This document shows positions 1 through 9,284 of a DNA stretch of 64,000 nt, piece by piece. The stretch is from positions 24,751,011 to 24,815,010 of the forward strand of contig NC_073691.1 in the NCBI RefSeq assembly GCF_029784155.1. Direction: 5' to 3'. The notes beneath the pieces were generated by a model. That model had not been told where the DNA came from. It saw only the letters and a list, made by a program, of their open reading frames with translations, and did no database searches. Every line of letters starts with the position of its first letter. Within the stretch, counting starts at the first letter, position 1. Origin of the DNA: Uranotaenia lowii. Lineage: Eukaryota > Arthropoda > Insecta > Diptera > Culicidae. A program made the translations under genes and the position numbers.

Positions 1-189
1 ATATGACAAATTTTCCCGATTTTATTTGCAAATAGCAGTGAAAATAAATTTTAAAAATAACTGTATGCGAGTTGTACGGAAATGTTTCATTAATGAAGCA
101 AATATGATACTCACATGAGTTTATCGAAAAAATAAGGCAACAAATTAAAATAGATAGAAAGAAATAATACATTAAGACACGAAATCTTT
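1..189. other. A/T-rich non-coding edge
   Basis: No open frame of interest, no inverted termini and no repeat unit could be recognised. It may be the left part of the degenerate A-rich tract that follows. Confidence 0.4.
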
Positions 190-990
190 CTATAATAAAA
201 GATTAGGTACATATATGATCGTAACGTAACATGATACCAAAATAGCACAAAAAAACACAGAAATTGTACCAAATATTACAGAAATTAACCTTAAGTAACA
301 CGAAACTGGCTCCAAAATAACATAAAAACAGAATAATGACACAAAAGTCACAGAAATGAAGCAATAATGACATGATAATACATGAGACATGAAAAACACC
401 GAATAGATGACGAAAAACTGCAAATAAAATACTCAAATATTTTGGAAAATTTCTGAAAAATTAAACAAAATAAAAAAAAAATATGAGGAAAACCAAAAAT
501 AAACATAAATCATACAAAATTTTAACAAACACGACACAAAAATGATTAAAAAAATAATATAAAGGTTAAATGGCGCAAAAGCTATACAAACATTTAAAAC
601 AAAAATGATACAAAAAATTATTCAAATTCACACAAAAATTATGCAAAAATAAATAAAAATGATTAAACATGACAGATACACATACGGTTTGGAAAATTAA
701 ATCCCAAATGGCCTCCAAATGGCATAAAACAACCCGGAACAGACACAAAAATGTTTTAAAAATGCCACTAAACTGTTGCGAAGATGACACCATCTGGCAC
801 AGAAATTATACAAATGTTACACAAAAAGCACTGAAATGAATAAAAAAAAAAACTACACACAAATTAGCTAAGAAATAGCTAAGAAAATCACATCAAATTT
901 GCAGGAAAGTTATACGTAGAAAAATACAGAAATGATGAAAAGAATAAAAACGATTAAAAAATGAACAAAAATATAACAAATAACATTGTT
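190..990. repeat. Degenerate A-rich tandem-like tract
   Basis: Short phrases such as ACACAAAAATGATAAAA, ATGACACAAAAG and AGAAATGA recur at irregular spacing over about 800 bp. They resemble a decayed form of the ACAAAAATG nine-mer found as clean arrays at 28.3 kb and, reversed, at 9.3 kb. The small open frames here are by-products of the low complexity. Descent from that array is inference. Confidence 0.45.
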
Positions 991-3321
991 TTGATAATTA
1001 AAGATTATTATTTAATCTCTATCCGGACTAGAGTTTCATTTTGACAATATTAGAAAGTTGAGGTTTTGGCTTTTAACGTTTTTCAGGGTATCCAAAAAAG
1101 ATTTTTTGTTTCGGGATCTCTAAGGATTTAAACAAATCAGTAGTATTGCATCATAACTTTATCACTCCCTGAGAATTAAGGCAAAGAAAACATCATTTTA
1201 CTTTAAAGTATCAATTAGAGTGTCAAATCACTATTTTTTTTTATTTAACATGAGTTTATAAGGGCTTTTACCTTATACAAAGTACATCTGGCTGATGGTC
1301 AATTTTACTACATCTATATATATAAGGTTTGGTTTAGGGAAAGGCAGAAATCGCTATATCTCTCTCCCAATTCAGAACTTATCTGGACAAATTTTAAAAT
1401 TTTAGAAGCCGTGTAGGGCATATCGATTATGATTTTCTATCAATTTTCAGCTTCGATCATTTGTTTTTTTTTTCATAAGTAATTGTCACTCAAATCACAT
1501 CAGAAAAACATGCTTCAGAACGAAAGCTACAGATCAGTTATCAAATGCTCAAAAAACATAAATAAGCTGAAGTTGAAAACGAGATTTTTTGCAAAAAGGT
1601 TGGAAAAGTAACAGGAAAAGAGAACCTTTGACAGATTTTTTTTAGACTGTGTCATACCAAACATTTTTCTCATGCTCGCAACTGAAAGAAAAATTTTTCG
1701 CGAAAAAAACCATCAGAAACAATATTCCAAACACGAGAAAGAATGGAACAATTCAGCTTGAGGGACCGCTTTTGGTCTCCGGATGAAAAGATGGGTAGGT
1801 TATTTGCATTTGGTGATTCTAGAGGCCGAGAGAGAGAGCAATGAAACTCATCCTCGACTCCTCTACTTGAGACGATTGCAACAGAAAACAACAGATCATG
1901 AGGGCAAGTCATCCGGGGTCTTGATATTGGGAATAGAACACTCAAGGAAGAGGCAGACAGCAGAGACGAAATTATGCTAATCGATTCGACAATATAAATT
2001 TTGCTTAGACGCGTGTGCATACGAATGGACATTTACTTGCTCTAGCTTCGAGTCGAGTCTAGACTTCATAAGTAAATAATATCTGCATTCTGAATTAAAA
2101 GGTGCAACTTCCTAGATCGACTCAGACGAGACGAAAGGTGTTTCGTTCTCACATTGGCGATCCTGTCAGGGTCAGTTTGTTGATCTCTTGCATTTAAGAA
2201 CAGTTTGCGAAAACTAGATCGTCAACCAGCATTTCTTGGGTTGACGATCTATCTACAGTAGCTTTCGTAACGGTTGCTTGGATGTTGAGAACCAGCTCGG
2301 CTCAATCGACCATGCAGATGATGTCCACATACCAGAAACCCAGCAGCATACGTAGTAGGCCATCATTCATTGGTCATCATCAGATGCCCATATGTATGAA
2401 TAGTTGCTTGCTAAACCCGAGAAGGCAGATGGGGGTGGCCTACTATGTGATGGAATGCCAAATTATACGTTGAGTTGGGGTCTTTCGTGCGGTGCGGTGA
2501 GCTTGCTTGCTTCCTCGAGTAGTTGTGTCTTGTCTCTTCTCGCATTTCCATTCCAAGAGACTCACGTTCACGTTTGAAGATGATTGGAAGACGATGATGG
2601 GGAGACAAACAGACAATTTTCGTTTACAGTTGAATTATTCTCCCCTCGCTCGGACCTCCTCGGATGACCATTGATGAACCCCTTCTTCCTTGTCGAAGCT
2701 GCTGCTGATCAGCCCGATCAATCGAATGTGATGTGCTGCATCAATCATACATAAACCGAACCAACAAGCCAGCTGCCCATCCAAAGCATTCACCACACTG
2801 CTGCCGCAATCTAATCAGCATGAATGAACGATTCGGAAAAGAGAAGACCGAGTGAGGGGATATGAAATGAAAAGGGGGGTCCGAGCACTGCCATAGGGAA
2901 GAAGGTAGTTACCAGTTAGTCTCAAATGAGAAAACGGTTATTGGTGGTTTTATGTGTGTGCCCATCGTAGGGTCCCCGCTCCTCCGGATTCGTGATTGGC
3001 AAATTCATCATCGATCATCGTTTCTCGATTTGCCTCTCTATCTTGGTCCCCGGCCACTGGAAAGATGGATGATACTTTTGCTGGCCAGTGGAGGCGTTTC
3101 ATTTCCGCAATTTGTGATTTGTTGTGCCATTTTTTCCCCAGGAAATCTAGTTGGATTCGATCAAATGAAAGTTTTTTTCAAGTATCACTCGAATCAAAAT
3201 TAAAATTAGGAATCTGAAAGTAGAATTACACATCAGTGAATTCAATCTAATTTTTTTCTCTATTGAAATTAATATGATTTCAGAAATTCTATCATATCTG
3301 CCTATTTTGTTATTTTTTATC
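991..3321. other. Non-coding, no gene recognised
   Basis: The left half is A/T-rich. From about 2,100 to 3,150 the composition is more balanced, with short palindromes such as the repeated GATCGTCAACC / GGTTGACGATC near 2,216-2,250. Short frames on both strands show no recognisable domain and no convincing splice structure. It could be intergenic, intronic or regulatory DNA. Confidence 0.4.
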
Positions 3322-3325
3322 ATTT

Positions 3326-3557
3326 GAGGCCCTTGGAACCAAAGGGGTATAAGTGACAAATTGGTCGATTTTGAAATAATGATGCCAAACGGTTTTTCAT
3401 ATTTCAAACTACATTTGATTTTTTTTTCGTATTTTTTTTTAATTTTATTTGCATACTTCTACATCCGAAACAAAAATACAAATTCTCGAAAAAATATGGA
3501 AAATGGCCGAACACACAAGCTTCTGTGCACTTATACCCCTTTGGCTAAAAGGACCTC
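3326..3557. mobile_element. Small MITE-like inverted-repeat element
   Basis: The left end reads GAGGCCCTTGGAACC and is followed by AAAGGGGTATAAGTG. The right end carries the reverse complement CACTTATACCCCTTTGG followed by a diverged GGACCTC. ATTT lies directly outside both ends (3,322-3,325 and 3,558-3,561) and could be a target-site duplication, though so short an A/T repeat is weak evidence. The interior is A/T-rich without a gene. The superfamily cannot be assigned from the ends. Confidence 0.55.
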
Positions 3558-3561
3558 ATTT

Positions 3562-4112
3562 TATGTTGACTCAGCTCGATGATAAATGTCTGTGTGTTTG
3601 TTGTACATTCTGAATATTTCCATTCAGTTTCCTCGGAATTATGTATTCCGATTCCGCTCAACTTAGGCTAAAATAGTGGAGAATGTATTCATCTGTGGAT
3701 TTACAAACTGCTACCAATATTTCTAAAGTCAATTAACAAATAAGCGAGTCATTGTAAAACCTAATCTTAATTCAAAGTATTTTCAAACCATCTTAATTCT
3801 GATAGTGTTTCTTTTCACAAATCAAAATAAATTTTTCGATCTAGCCCTTTTTTTAATTTTTGATATTGTTGTCAGTTTTGAAGATTTGGGCATTTCTGTG
3901 TATTGTGCATGCAGGTTTATCGATCTTGCTCAACTCCAACTGGAACGGTAGTGAATGTTCTTTTGCAGAATCCTTCCCAACTTTCTTTCTTTTCTATTGT
4001 TAATTGATCTAATTATTTTGAATATTAAACCAATTCTCAACTAAAACGACTATCAACCATTCTACACCAAAAAAATTTCCACATTTCTTTTGTTTTAACA
4101 TCCTATTTGTGT
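3562..4112. other. Non-coding, nothing recognised
   Basis: A/T-rich sequence with no open frame, repeat unit or inverted termini that I can support. Confidence 0.4.
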
Positions 4113-4125
4113 CATTTTTTGCTAG
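4113..4125. repeat. SINE target-site duplication, left copy
   Basis: CATTTTTTGCTAG here matches CATTTTTTGGCTAG at 8,438-8,451 with one extra G. The pair brackets a SINE head on this side and a SINE tail with an A-run on the other. This shows that the two SINE pieces come from one insertion that was later split. Confidence 0.75.
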
Positions 4126-4204
4126 ATGAGGGCGTGTGAGGTAGCTCAGTTGGCAAGTCAGTTGCTTTCTGAGCCGATGTCCGTGAGTTCTAGCCCAAGA
4201 TCAT
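4126..4204 (+). mobile_element. tRNA-derived SINE, 5' part
   Basis: This is the tRNA-like head of a SINE. An A-box-like TAGCTCAGTTGG lies at 4,142-4,153 and a B-box-like GAGTTCTAGCC at 4,185-4,195, the internal RNA polymerase III promoter arrangement. It closely matches the uninterrupted copy at 33,422-33,617, whose B box reads GAGTTCGAGCC. The match ends just after CCCAAG, where the 4.1-kb insertion zone begins. The rest of this SINE is at 8,331-8,437. Confidence 0.8.
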
Positions 4205-4495
4205 ACACGCTCATTTATTATTAACCATTTTTGTTTAAAAAGTAACCATTTTATGGTTTTTGCTGTAAAACTGCCAATATGGTTACTTTTTAACGATATT
4301 TTTCAAAATGAGTTCAACCATTTTTGAAGTTTTATGGTCAAAACCAAAAAAATGGTTAAAACTGGCGCTAGTTATGTATTTTTTGGCCGCCATATTGAAA
4401 GTTACAGAAATGAAAGCCGCTTGTCGTCTTCATCGTTTTTGCAGTGAAAAATCGATTTTTGTTTCGCGAAATTAGAATTTGGAAGAAAAAAGGTA

Positions 4496-4531
4496 ATGCG
4501 GTCATTGCGGAAACTTGCGAGCTGTCGAAAG
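4496..4531 (+). CDS. Candidate first coding exon (12 codons)
   Basis: ATG at 4,496 opens twelve codons reading MRSLRKLASCRK up to a GTAGGT donor at 4,532. The exon ends in phase 0, and the acceptor CAACAG at 4,728-4,733 resumes the long frame in phase 0 with ITAVENVRKA. The start sits inside the left end of the 4.1-kb element. The intron would be about 200 bp. This is a prediction from splice signals only. Confidence 0.4.
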
Positions 4532-4733
4532 GTAGGTTTTTTTTTAAAATTGTAAAACGAATTACTGCTGCAATTCGATTCGGCTTTTGCTAAAATGTTT
4601 TTTTCCCGAACGAAAATGTTACCAGGTTCTCATTTCTTAGCTACCGCAAAGTATTAATCTTCCGACAATAATTTTATTAATAATATTATTTTCTTTCAAC
4701 ATAATCATAATATCGAAACGTTTGATACAACAG

Positions 4734-5274
4734 ATCACCGCAGTCGAAAACGTACGGAAAGCTGAAATTGTGGAACCTCAAGAAAAGTCAGCTCCCTTTA
4801 AAAGGACCCAAAAAAAAATCGGCCTTAGAATTGTTACATTGCTACAGGAAGCCTGCGACTATCCCTGGCTCCTTCTTGAATATCGGGGTGTTGAGGCAGT
4901 CCTGGACTGGTTCGTTCTTTCTGCGGAACCTTCATTGGATCTGAAAATGCCATCGGAAGGCGAAGCGGTGGACGGTGCCGTGTTGGATTTGCTACAGGTA
5001 GCGACGTCAATGAAATTCAACGTCGGCAATCCAATAGAATCGACATCCTTTACGTCCGCACGACTGTGCGCCTTTTGAACTCGTGCGGTGTCAAGTATCA
5101 GAAGTTGCTGGGAACAAAACAGGGAATGCAAGCATTCCATAACGCTGGGCTACTGAATACAATCGAAACGGTTCCATTGCAAATCCGCACCACTAAGGAT
5201 CGTGAATTCGAAGCGAAAAATTTGCTGGAAGAAGTTATCGTTTCGCTACAATCGCAAGGAAAGAACACGTGCAG
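4734..5274 (+). CDS. Cargo gene exon 2, with an internal one-base frame break
   Basis: From 4,734 the frame reads through KIGLRIVTLLQEACDYPWLL and VLDLLQVATSMKFNV, then must shift by one base near 5,019-5,026 to continue as SNRIDILYVRTTVRLLNSCG to the donor GTATGG at 5,275. Both sides have the same helical, leucine-rich character, and the shift is too short for an intron. A one-base deletion relative to the ancestor is the simplest reading. Confidence 0.5.
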
Positions 5275-5330
5275 GTATGGCTTGTTTGTTAATTTTTCAA
5301 ACTCAAAAATAAATGTTCTTTTTATTTTAG

Positions 5331-5709
5331 ATTATTTATAGAAGCCATCATACTGTGGGCCGAAAATTGTCGCACTGCCGATAGCTTGATAATTCCGTCG
5401 ATCTTGGACGCTACAAGTTTGTGCAAAAGTTTTACCTTGAACCAGTATCTTTTGCTGGAGGCACTCTCTAGCTATTACTTCGGCAAATCTATGCGCGATC
5501 GGAAAATGGATGATGAGAGCCCTTTACTCGAAGCCTCCTGGTTCCGTTTGTTGAATATAAATCATTCCCGTGTAATCAAATCGTTTGACGAAGAAAGATT
5601 GTTGAAAACCAAATGCTTCCTAGTGATCCATCTGGTAACGCTGCAAAAATGGTATGACGCAGCCGACAGCGGAGAAAAGATCTTGAAACTACAAAGGTTG
5701 TTCCGTATG
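5331..5709 (+). CDS. Cargo gene exon 3
   Basis: A 56-bp intron (5,275-5,330) ends in TTTTATTTTAG. The split AG+A codon joins in frame to give NTCRLFIEAIILWAENC, strong support for genuine splicing. The exon runs through SLCKSFTLNQYLLLEALSSY to a GTGAGA donor at 5,710. Its phase-0 end does not match the phase of the next exon, which suggests a lost or gained base nearby. Confidence 0.6.
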
Positions 5710-5736
5710 GTGAGAAAATTTGAATTTTTCCGACTA

Positions 5737-6810
5737 GGGTAAAACTGTACAAAACGCACCAGCGGGGTAAGATGGCCGATGCCATTATTTCTCAAATATA
5801 CACTAACCAACGGCTTCAAATGATGTTTCTCTTCATTTATATTGCAGCAAACAAGCTTTTTCATCATTCAAAAGATGAAAAGTTCACAAAAACTACTTCA
5901 CTTCCTAGAAACAGAAGAATTAATGAAATCAACGTGAAACTTGTTATTTTTCATAAGTAACATATAAGGTTTTATAGTAAAACAGCCTGCGCAATCTTAT
6001 AAAACTACAGCTTATCGTTTATCCACTCATGTGCTCTTTCGGAAGACTATAAAATTTTTGTTGTATTTTATTAACTTCCTACAAAATTTTATCAAAAATC
6101 GTTCAGATGAAAATTGGGGCAGAATGCCCACAAGACCACGTGTTTTACGCTCAAATTTTGAATGCTGTTAACTTTTGAGAAAACCCGAATATCGAAACAA
6201 AATGCCATTCTTTTTATTTGCTGACTCCCAAATTACGATAACAATGCATAATTATAACAAATTTCGTCCTTGTTCGAGTTAAAACGGTGCACCAATGTTC
6301 GACTCGAAAAAAATTATCGGCCGCCATGTTTGCTACGATATTACCATATCAGTCAAAAAAATTGAATTTCGTTGCCTACTTGAAGGCGTTTTATATATAA
6401 GGATATTAAAAAGTGTATTTTGAAAAGCGAAATTTTCGTAGAGTTTAGCAACACTAAATGATTTTTAGCCAAAGGATGGTTAATTTACAAAAATACGATG
6501 AACGTGTGATCAAACATTTGATGTTTCAATAATTACATTCCTTATAATCGTTGTTCCATTTCTTACCACTCTTCATGTTTGGTGCGTTCTGTCCACAAGT
6601 TTTGGCGTTTTACCCCGCGGTTTGTTTTCTGGCTGTTTAAGTTTTTTACAAAAATATAGTCAAAATCGTGTTTTTATCGTATTTTTTCATTTCGATAATA
6701 CGTAAATCTGATCCCTGAATCGTCGTCAACTTTCAATTTGGTTCTTAAATGATTGGTATCGCTGTAAATAGCAATTATGCTTAGCTGGTGCGTCTTGTAC
6801 AGTTTTCCCC
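5737..6810. mobile_element. 1.07-kb TIR element nested in the third intron
   Basis: The left end GGGTAAAACTGTACAAAACG pairs with the right end, whose reverse complement starts GGGGAAAACTGTACAAGACG. The match continues through CACCAGC. TA borders both ends (5,735-5,736 and 6,811-6,812), a possible two-base target duplication. Further GGGGTAA and TTTTACCCC motifs occur inside, but no transposase frame, so it is non-autonomous. Removing it leaves an intron of about 80 bp, the expected size here. TA duplication with GGGG ends would fit ISL2EU/PIF- or Tc1-like groups; I cannot choose. Confidence 0.65.
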
Positions 6811-6863
6811 TATCTATTATTATACTAAGATTAACTCACTGTTATCCTTTCTCTCGATTGCAG

Positions 6864-7323
6864 CGAATCAGAGGAAACTAAGCTAATTCGGTTGTGGGGA
6901 TTGATGACGATTGTAGGGATGGAAATCATGAAGACATCGTCTAACGTTGAAAACCATCTCCTGAAGCTAACTCGCTATCTGCAGAGCCTTTCGAGAGATT
7001 TGGAAGGTTGGGTTGAAGGTTTGCTCAGTGCCATGGGAATACGGAAGGACGGCGTCAGTAGCAGACGGAAAATCTTGGCCAAGTGTTTGTGTTGTACAAT
7101 TTTTCTTCTGTTTGGAGGAATAGTGGAAGCTACGGAAGGACTACTTTCAATCGACACCAACACCCGGTGCCAGGAATATTTACATGCGATGGCAGATCTC
7201 AAGCAGACACAGATGAATAAGAAGAACACAGATCTGCACAAAAAATCGTGCCGCCATGAATTTGCGCGTTGTGAACGGAAGTTATACAATCGAAAACATA
7301 AAACTAGCCGGAAAAACCCGGTG
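6864..7323 (+). CDS. Cargo gene exon 4
   Basis: The acceptor CTCTCGATTGCAG at 6,851-6,863 opens a frame reading SEETKLIRLWGLMTIVGMEI, LEGWVEGLLSAMGIRKD and a lysine/arginine-rich stretch ending KHKTSRKNPV at the donor GTAAGT (7,324). The open frame continues past this donor to 7,488, but that extension loses the compositional character, so I end the exon at the donor. No domain is recognised. Confidence 0.55.
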
Positions 7324-7484
7324 GTAAGTAATAATTTGGTGTTTTGCGCTGGGGCATTTCTAATTGGCCGTGTGATGTTCGACAACCAATATCAACCCGA
7401 AATTTTCGAGCACCAATTGTGTTGGATCCCGACCCCTAAGATGCCACACTCCAGGCTCCATGGCGAATGTACTGAAACTGCAGG

Positions 7485-7699
7485 TTGACGGGTATTTGGC
7501 CCTGACTGTCACGCACGTTGATTGTATGTCATATGCTGTTGCTTCCGTGATGCGGTCCCGAACCCAGCATTGGTTGATGTTCGATCCAGAAAACTTCAGA
7601 TGGAAGGACAACCCTCGAGCCAAATTTATCGTTATCACCGGGACAATACGTCGGATTTTTTTAAACTGCAAGAGTTGAAACAACTGAAGAATGTTGATT
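7485..7699 (+). pseudogene. Possible further exon(s), reading frame uncertain
   Basis: Two frames overlap here. One reads HWLMFDPENFRWKDNPRAKF and ends at a stop at 7,676; the other reads QIYRYHRDNTSDFFKLQELK and runs to a GTATGT donor at 7,700. Neither joins the next exon in phase. The 16-bp string TTGATTGTATGTCATA occurs at both 7,519 and 7,694, so a small duplication may have scrambled the structure. Confidence 0.3.
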
Positions 7700-7756
7700 G
7701 TATGTCATACTCTCAAATTTTACTAAACAACTAATTAATTGATTATTTCACTACAG

Positions 7757-7985
7757 ATATATGAACGCAATTCCTCCTGCGCCACCTCCTACAATGATGG
7801 CTCCACCAGCTGCCGGCGCTAACATTGTCAACCCAGTTCCAATAAAAATGGAATCACCCAAAAAGAACGTCTTTCAGTCAGCCTTTCAATCCGTTGAAAG
7901 GCTTTCACTGGTCCAGGCTACTCAACAACAAGCTTCAGGAAACGGTCTGGCAATAAGCAGCTTCTTCCGAGCAAAAATATGTTAA
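7757..7985 (+). CDS. Cargo gene last exon, proline-rich C-terminus
   Basis: The acceptor TTTCACTACAG ends at 7,756. The frame reads MNAIPPAPPPTMMAPPAAGA, then a polar stretch with SAFQSVERLSLVQATQQQA, and stops at 7,983-7,985. A Pro/Ala-rich tail of this kind is usually disordered. AATAAA at 8,008 supports this as the 3' end of the transcript. Confidence 0.45.
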
Positions 7986-8007
7986 TAAGAAAAAACAAAT
8001 CCTTAAC

Positions 8008-8013
8008 AATAAA
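8008..8013 (+). terminator. Polyadenylation signal of the cargo gene
   Basis: AATAAA lies 23 bases after the stop codon of the last exon and before the right-end subterminal repeats. It is a plausible poly(A) signal, though the hexamer is common in A/T-rich DNA. Confidence 0.4.
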
Positions 8014-8330
8014 AATATGGTTATACCAATTTCGGGGACTATTAGAACAATGTTATTGTTAATTTTAAATTCCGAAAAAAACTTTGATTTTGCCATTAAA
8101 CGAAAATCAACGATTTTTAGCCTCTCCTCCCTGTTTTACTTTGGTTGAAAAATAACCATTTCCAACTTCTCCGCAATAATTTAATGCGGTTAAAAAATAA
8201 CCACATTTTCCACTTCTCAAGAGAAGCCAAAGAATGACTTCTATGGAAGAAGTCAAAAAATGACCTCACGCGGAAAGGTGTGAAAATGGTTACTTTTTAA
8301 CGATAATTGGTTAATGAATTTCGAGCGTGT

Positions 8331-8437
8331 AGTTGTACCGGATAAGTTTTTCAGTTACTGTCTGCCAACTGCATCGTTGATATAAGTCGCGAATGACATA
8401 AAAGTGTTTATACGTCTATAATCGAAACAAAAAAAAA
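8331..8437 (+). mobile_element. tRNA-derived SINE, 3' part
   Basis: AGTTGTACCGGATAAG through AATCGAAACA and an A-run matches the body and tail of the intact SINE at 33,506-33,615. The right target-site duplication follows at 8,438-8,451. It is the displaced second half of the SINE that begins at 4,126. Confidence 0.8.
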
Positions 8438-8451
8438 CATTTTTTGGCTAG

Positions 8452-9284
8452 TTACTTTTATAAAAATCCACAGAACATATAAAAATTCAAGCTTAGCTTA
8501 GCTAACCTAAAATCTACAGAACATATCAAAAGTTCTAGTTGAAAAACTTGTTCCTAATAAAAATCTTTCTTTTTGAAAATATAGCCAAATCAAGCATTTC
8601 TTTTATTTTTCTTATTTATGATAATTCAGGATCATTTTTTAATAATTTTTCAATTGATTTAAATTTTTTTTTGGGTAATTTTGTAGTTATTTTGGATATA
8701 TTCTGAATTATTTTGGATAATTTCTGAATTATTTTTGTATCATTCAATGGATTCATTTTAAACCAGTTTTGAAGCATTTTTAGATGCTTTTTGGATGATT
8801 GCAATTTTGTTGCGATTGCTTTAGGATCATTTTTGGATCGGTTATATAAAGTCGCGAATGAAATACAAGATGTTAAAACGACTTTATTCCAATCAAAAAA
8901 ATAATCATTTTTGGATCAGTTTGAATTTTTTTTTTCCAATAAATTTAACTTTTTTTTTCATCCTTTTAAGATAATTATAAGATAAGATAATTTTTAAATA
9001 ATTTTTGGAAAGTGTTTGGAGCAATGTTAAATAAGTAATGGATCACTTTTTGGATCCTTCTTGGATAATTTAAATGAAGTGTACGATTTTTTCCCGAATT
9101 TGTTTTAGATCATTTTGAATTATTTCTTGAATTTTTAGGTTTTGAATTCATTGAATTTTTTCTCCTTTTTGAATAAATTTTTCATCATTTAGGATCGATC
9201 TTATAAAATTTCGAAACATTTAAGGATCACATTTTAATCAAATTTTCATAGTTTCATTTAATTTTTCTTTTCGCAATTTTAATA
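8452..9284. repeat. Degenerate GGATCATTTTTG-type tract with a SINE tail fragment
   Basis: Variants of TTTTGGATCATTTTT and GAATTATTTTGGAT recur without a fixed period, grading into the clean nine-mer array to the right. At 8,844-8,901 the string AAAGTCGCGAATG followed by TTAAAACGACT and AATCAAAAAA is a fragment of the 3' end of the same SINE family, with no head. No gene is seen. Confidence 0.5.

Larger units (their letters stand above)
4496..7985 (+). pseudogene. Multi-exon gene of unknown function carried by the 4.1-kb element, probably decayed
   Basis: I do not recognise this protein. The exons I can support are 4,496-4,531, 4,734-5,274, 5,331-5,709, 6,864-7,323 and 7,757-7,985, with one more probable segment in 7,485-7,699. 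Donors are GTAGGT, GTATGG, GTGAGA and GTAAGT; acceptors include ATTTTAG and GATTGCAG. The translated parts are leucine-rich and look alpha-helical, as in ARM/HEAT-like scaffolds, with a basic stretch near the end of exon 4 and a proline-rich C-terminal exon. None of the usual transposase motifs is visible. The frame breaks around 5,019-5,026, joins out of phase across the third intron, and is unclear over 7,324-7,756. AATAAA follows the stop at 8,008. It may be a captured host gene or a novel element gene; the breaks suggest a pseudogene, though assembly errors are possible. Confidence 0.5.
4225..8310. mobile_element. 4.1-kb TIR element with cargo gene, inside a SINE
   Basis: Both ends begin CCA and share AAAAAGTAACCATTTT in opposite orientation (4,237-4,252 and the complement near 8,285-8,300). 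Each is bordered by TTAA (4,221-4,224 and 8,311-8,314). Internal copies of GGTTACTTTTTAACGATA at about 4,281 and 8,288, plus AAAATAACCA motifs near 8,155 and 8,205, are subterminal repeats of the kind DNA transposons carry. A TTAA target with CC-starting ends is typical of piggyBac-like elements. An alternative boundary is the 8-bp inverted pair ACACGCTC (4,205-4,212) and GAGCGTGT (8,323-8,330). No DDD/DDE transposase is recognisable inside; the coding content is a spliced gene of unknown function. The element split a SINE and was itself invaded at 5,737-6,810. Confidence 0.65.

Noticed and set aside
4225..8310. Calling the cargo gene a piggyBac transposase
   Set aside because: None of the conserved acidic motifs or the C-terminal Cys-rich finger is visible, and the protein is helical-repeat-like.
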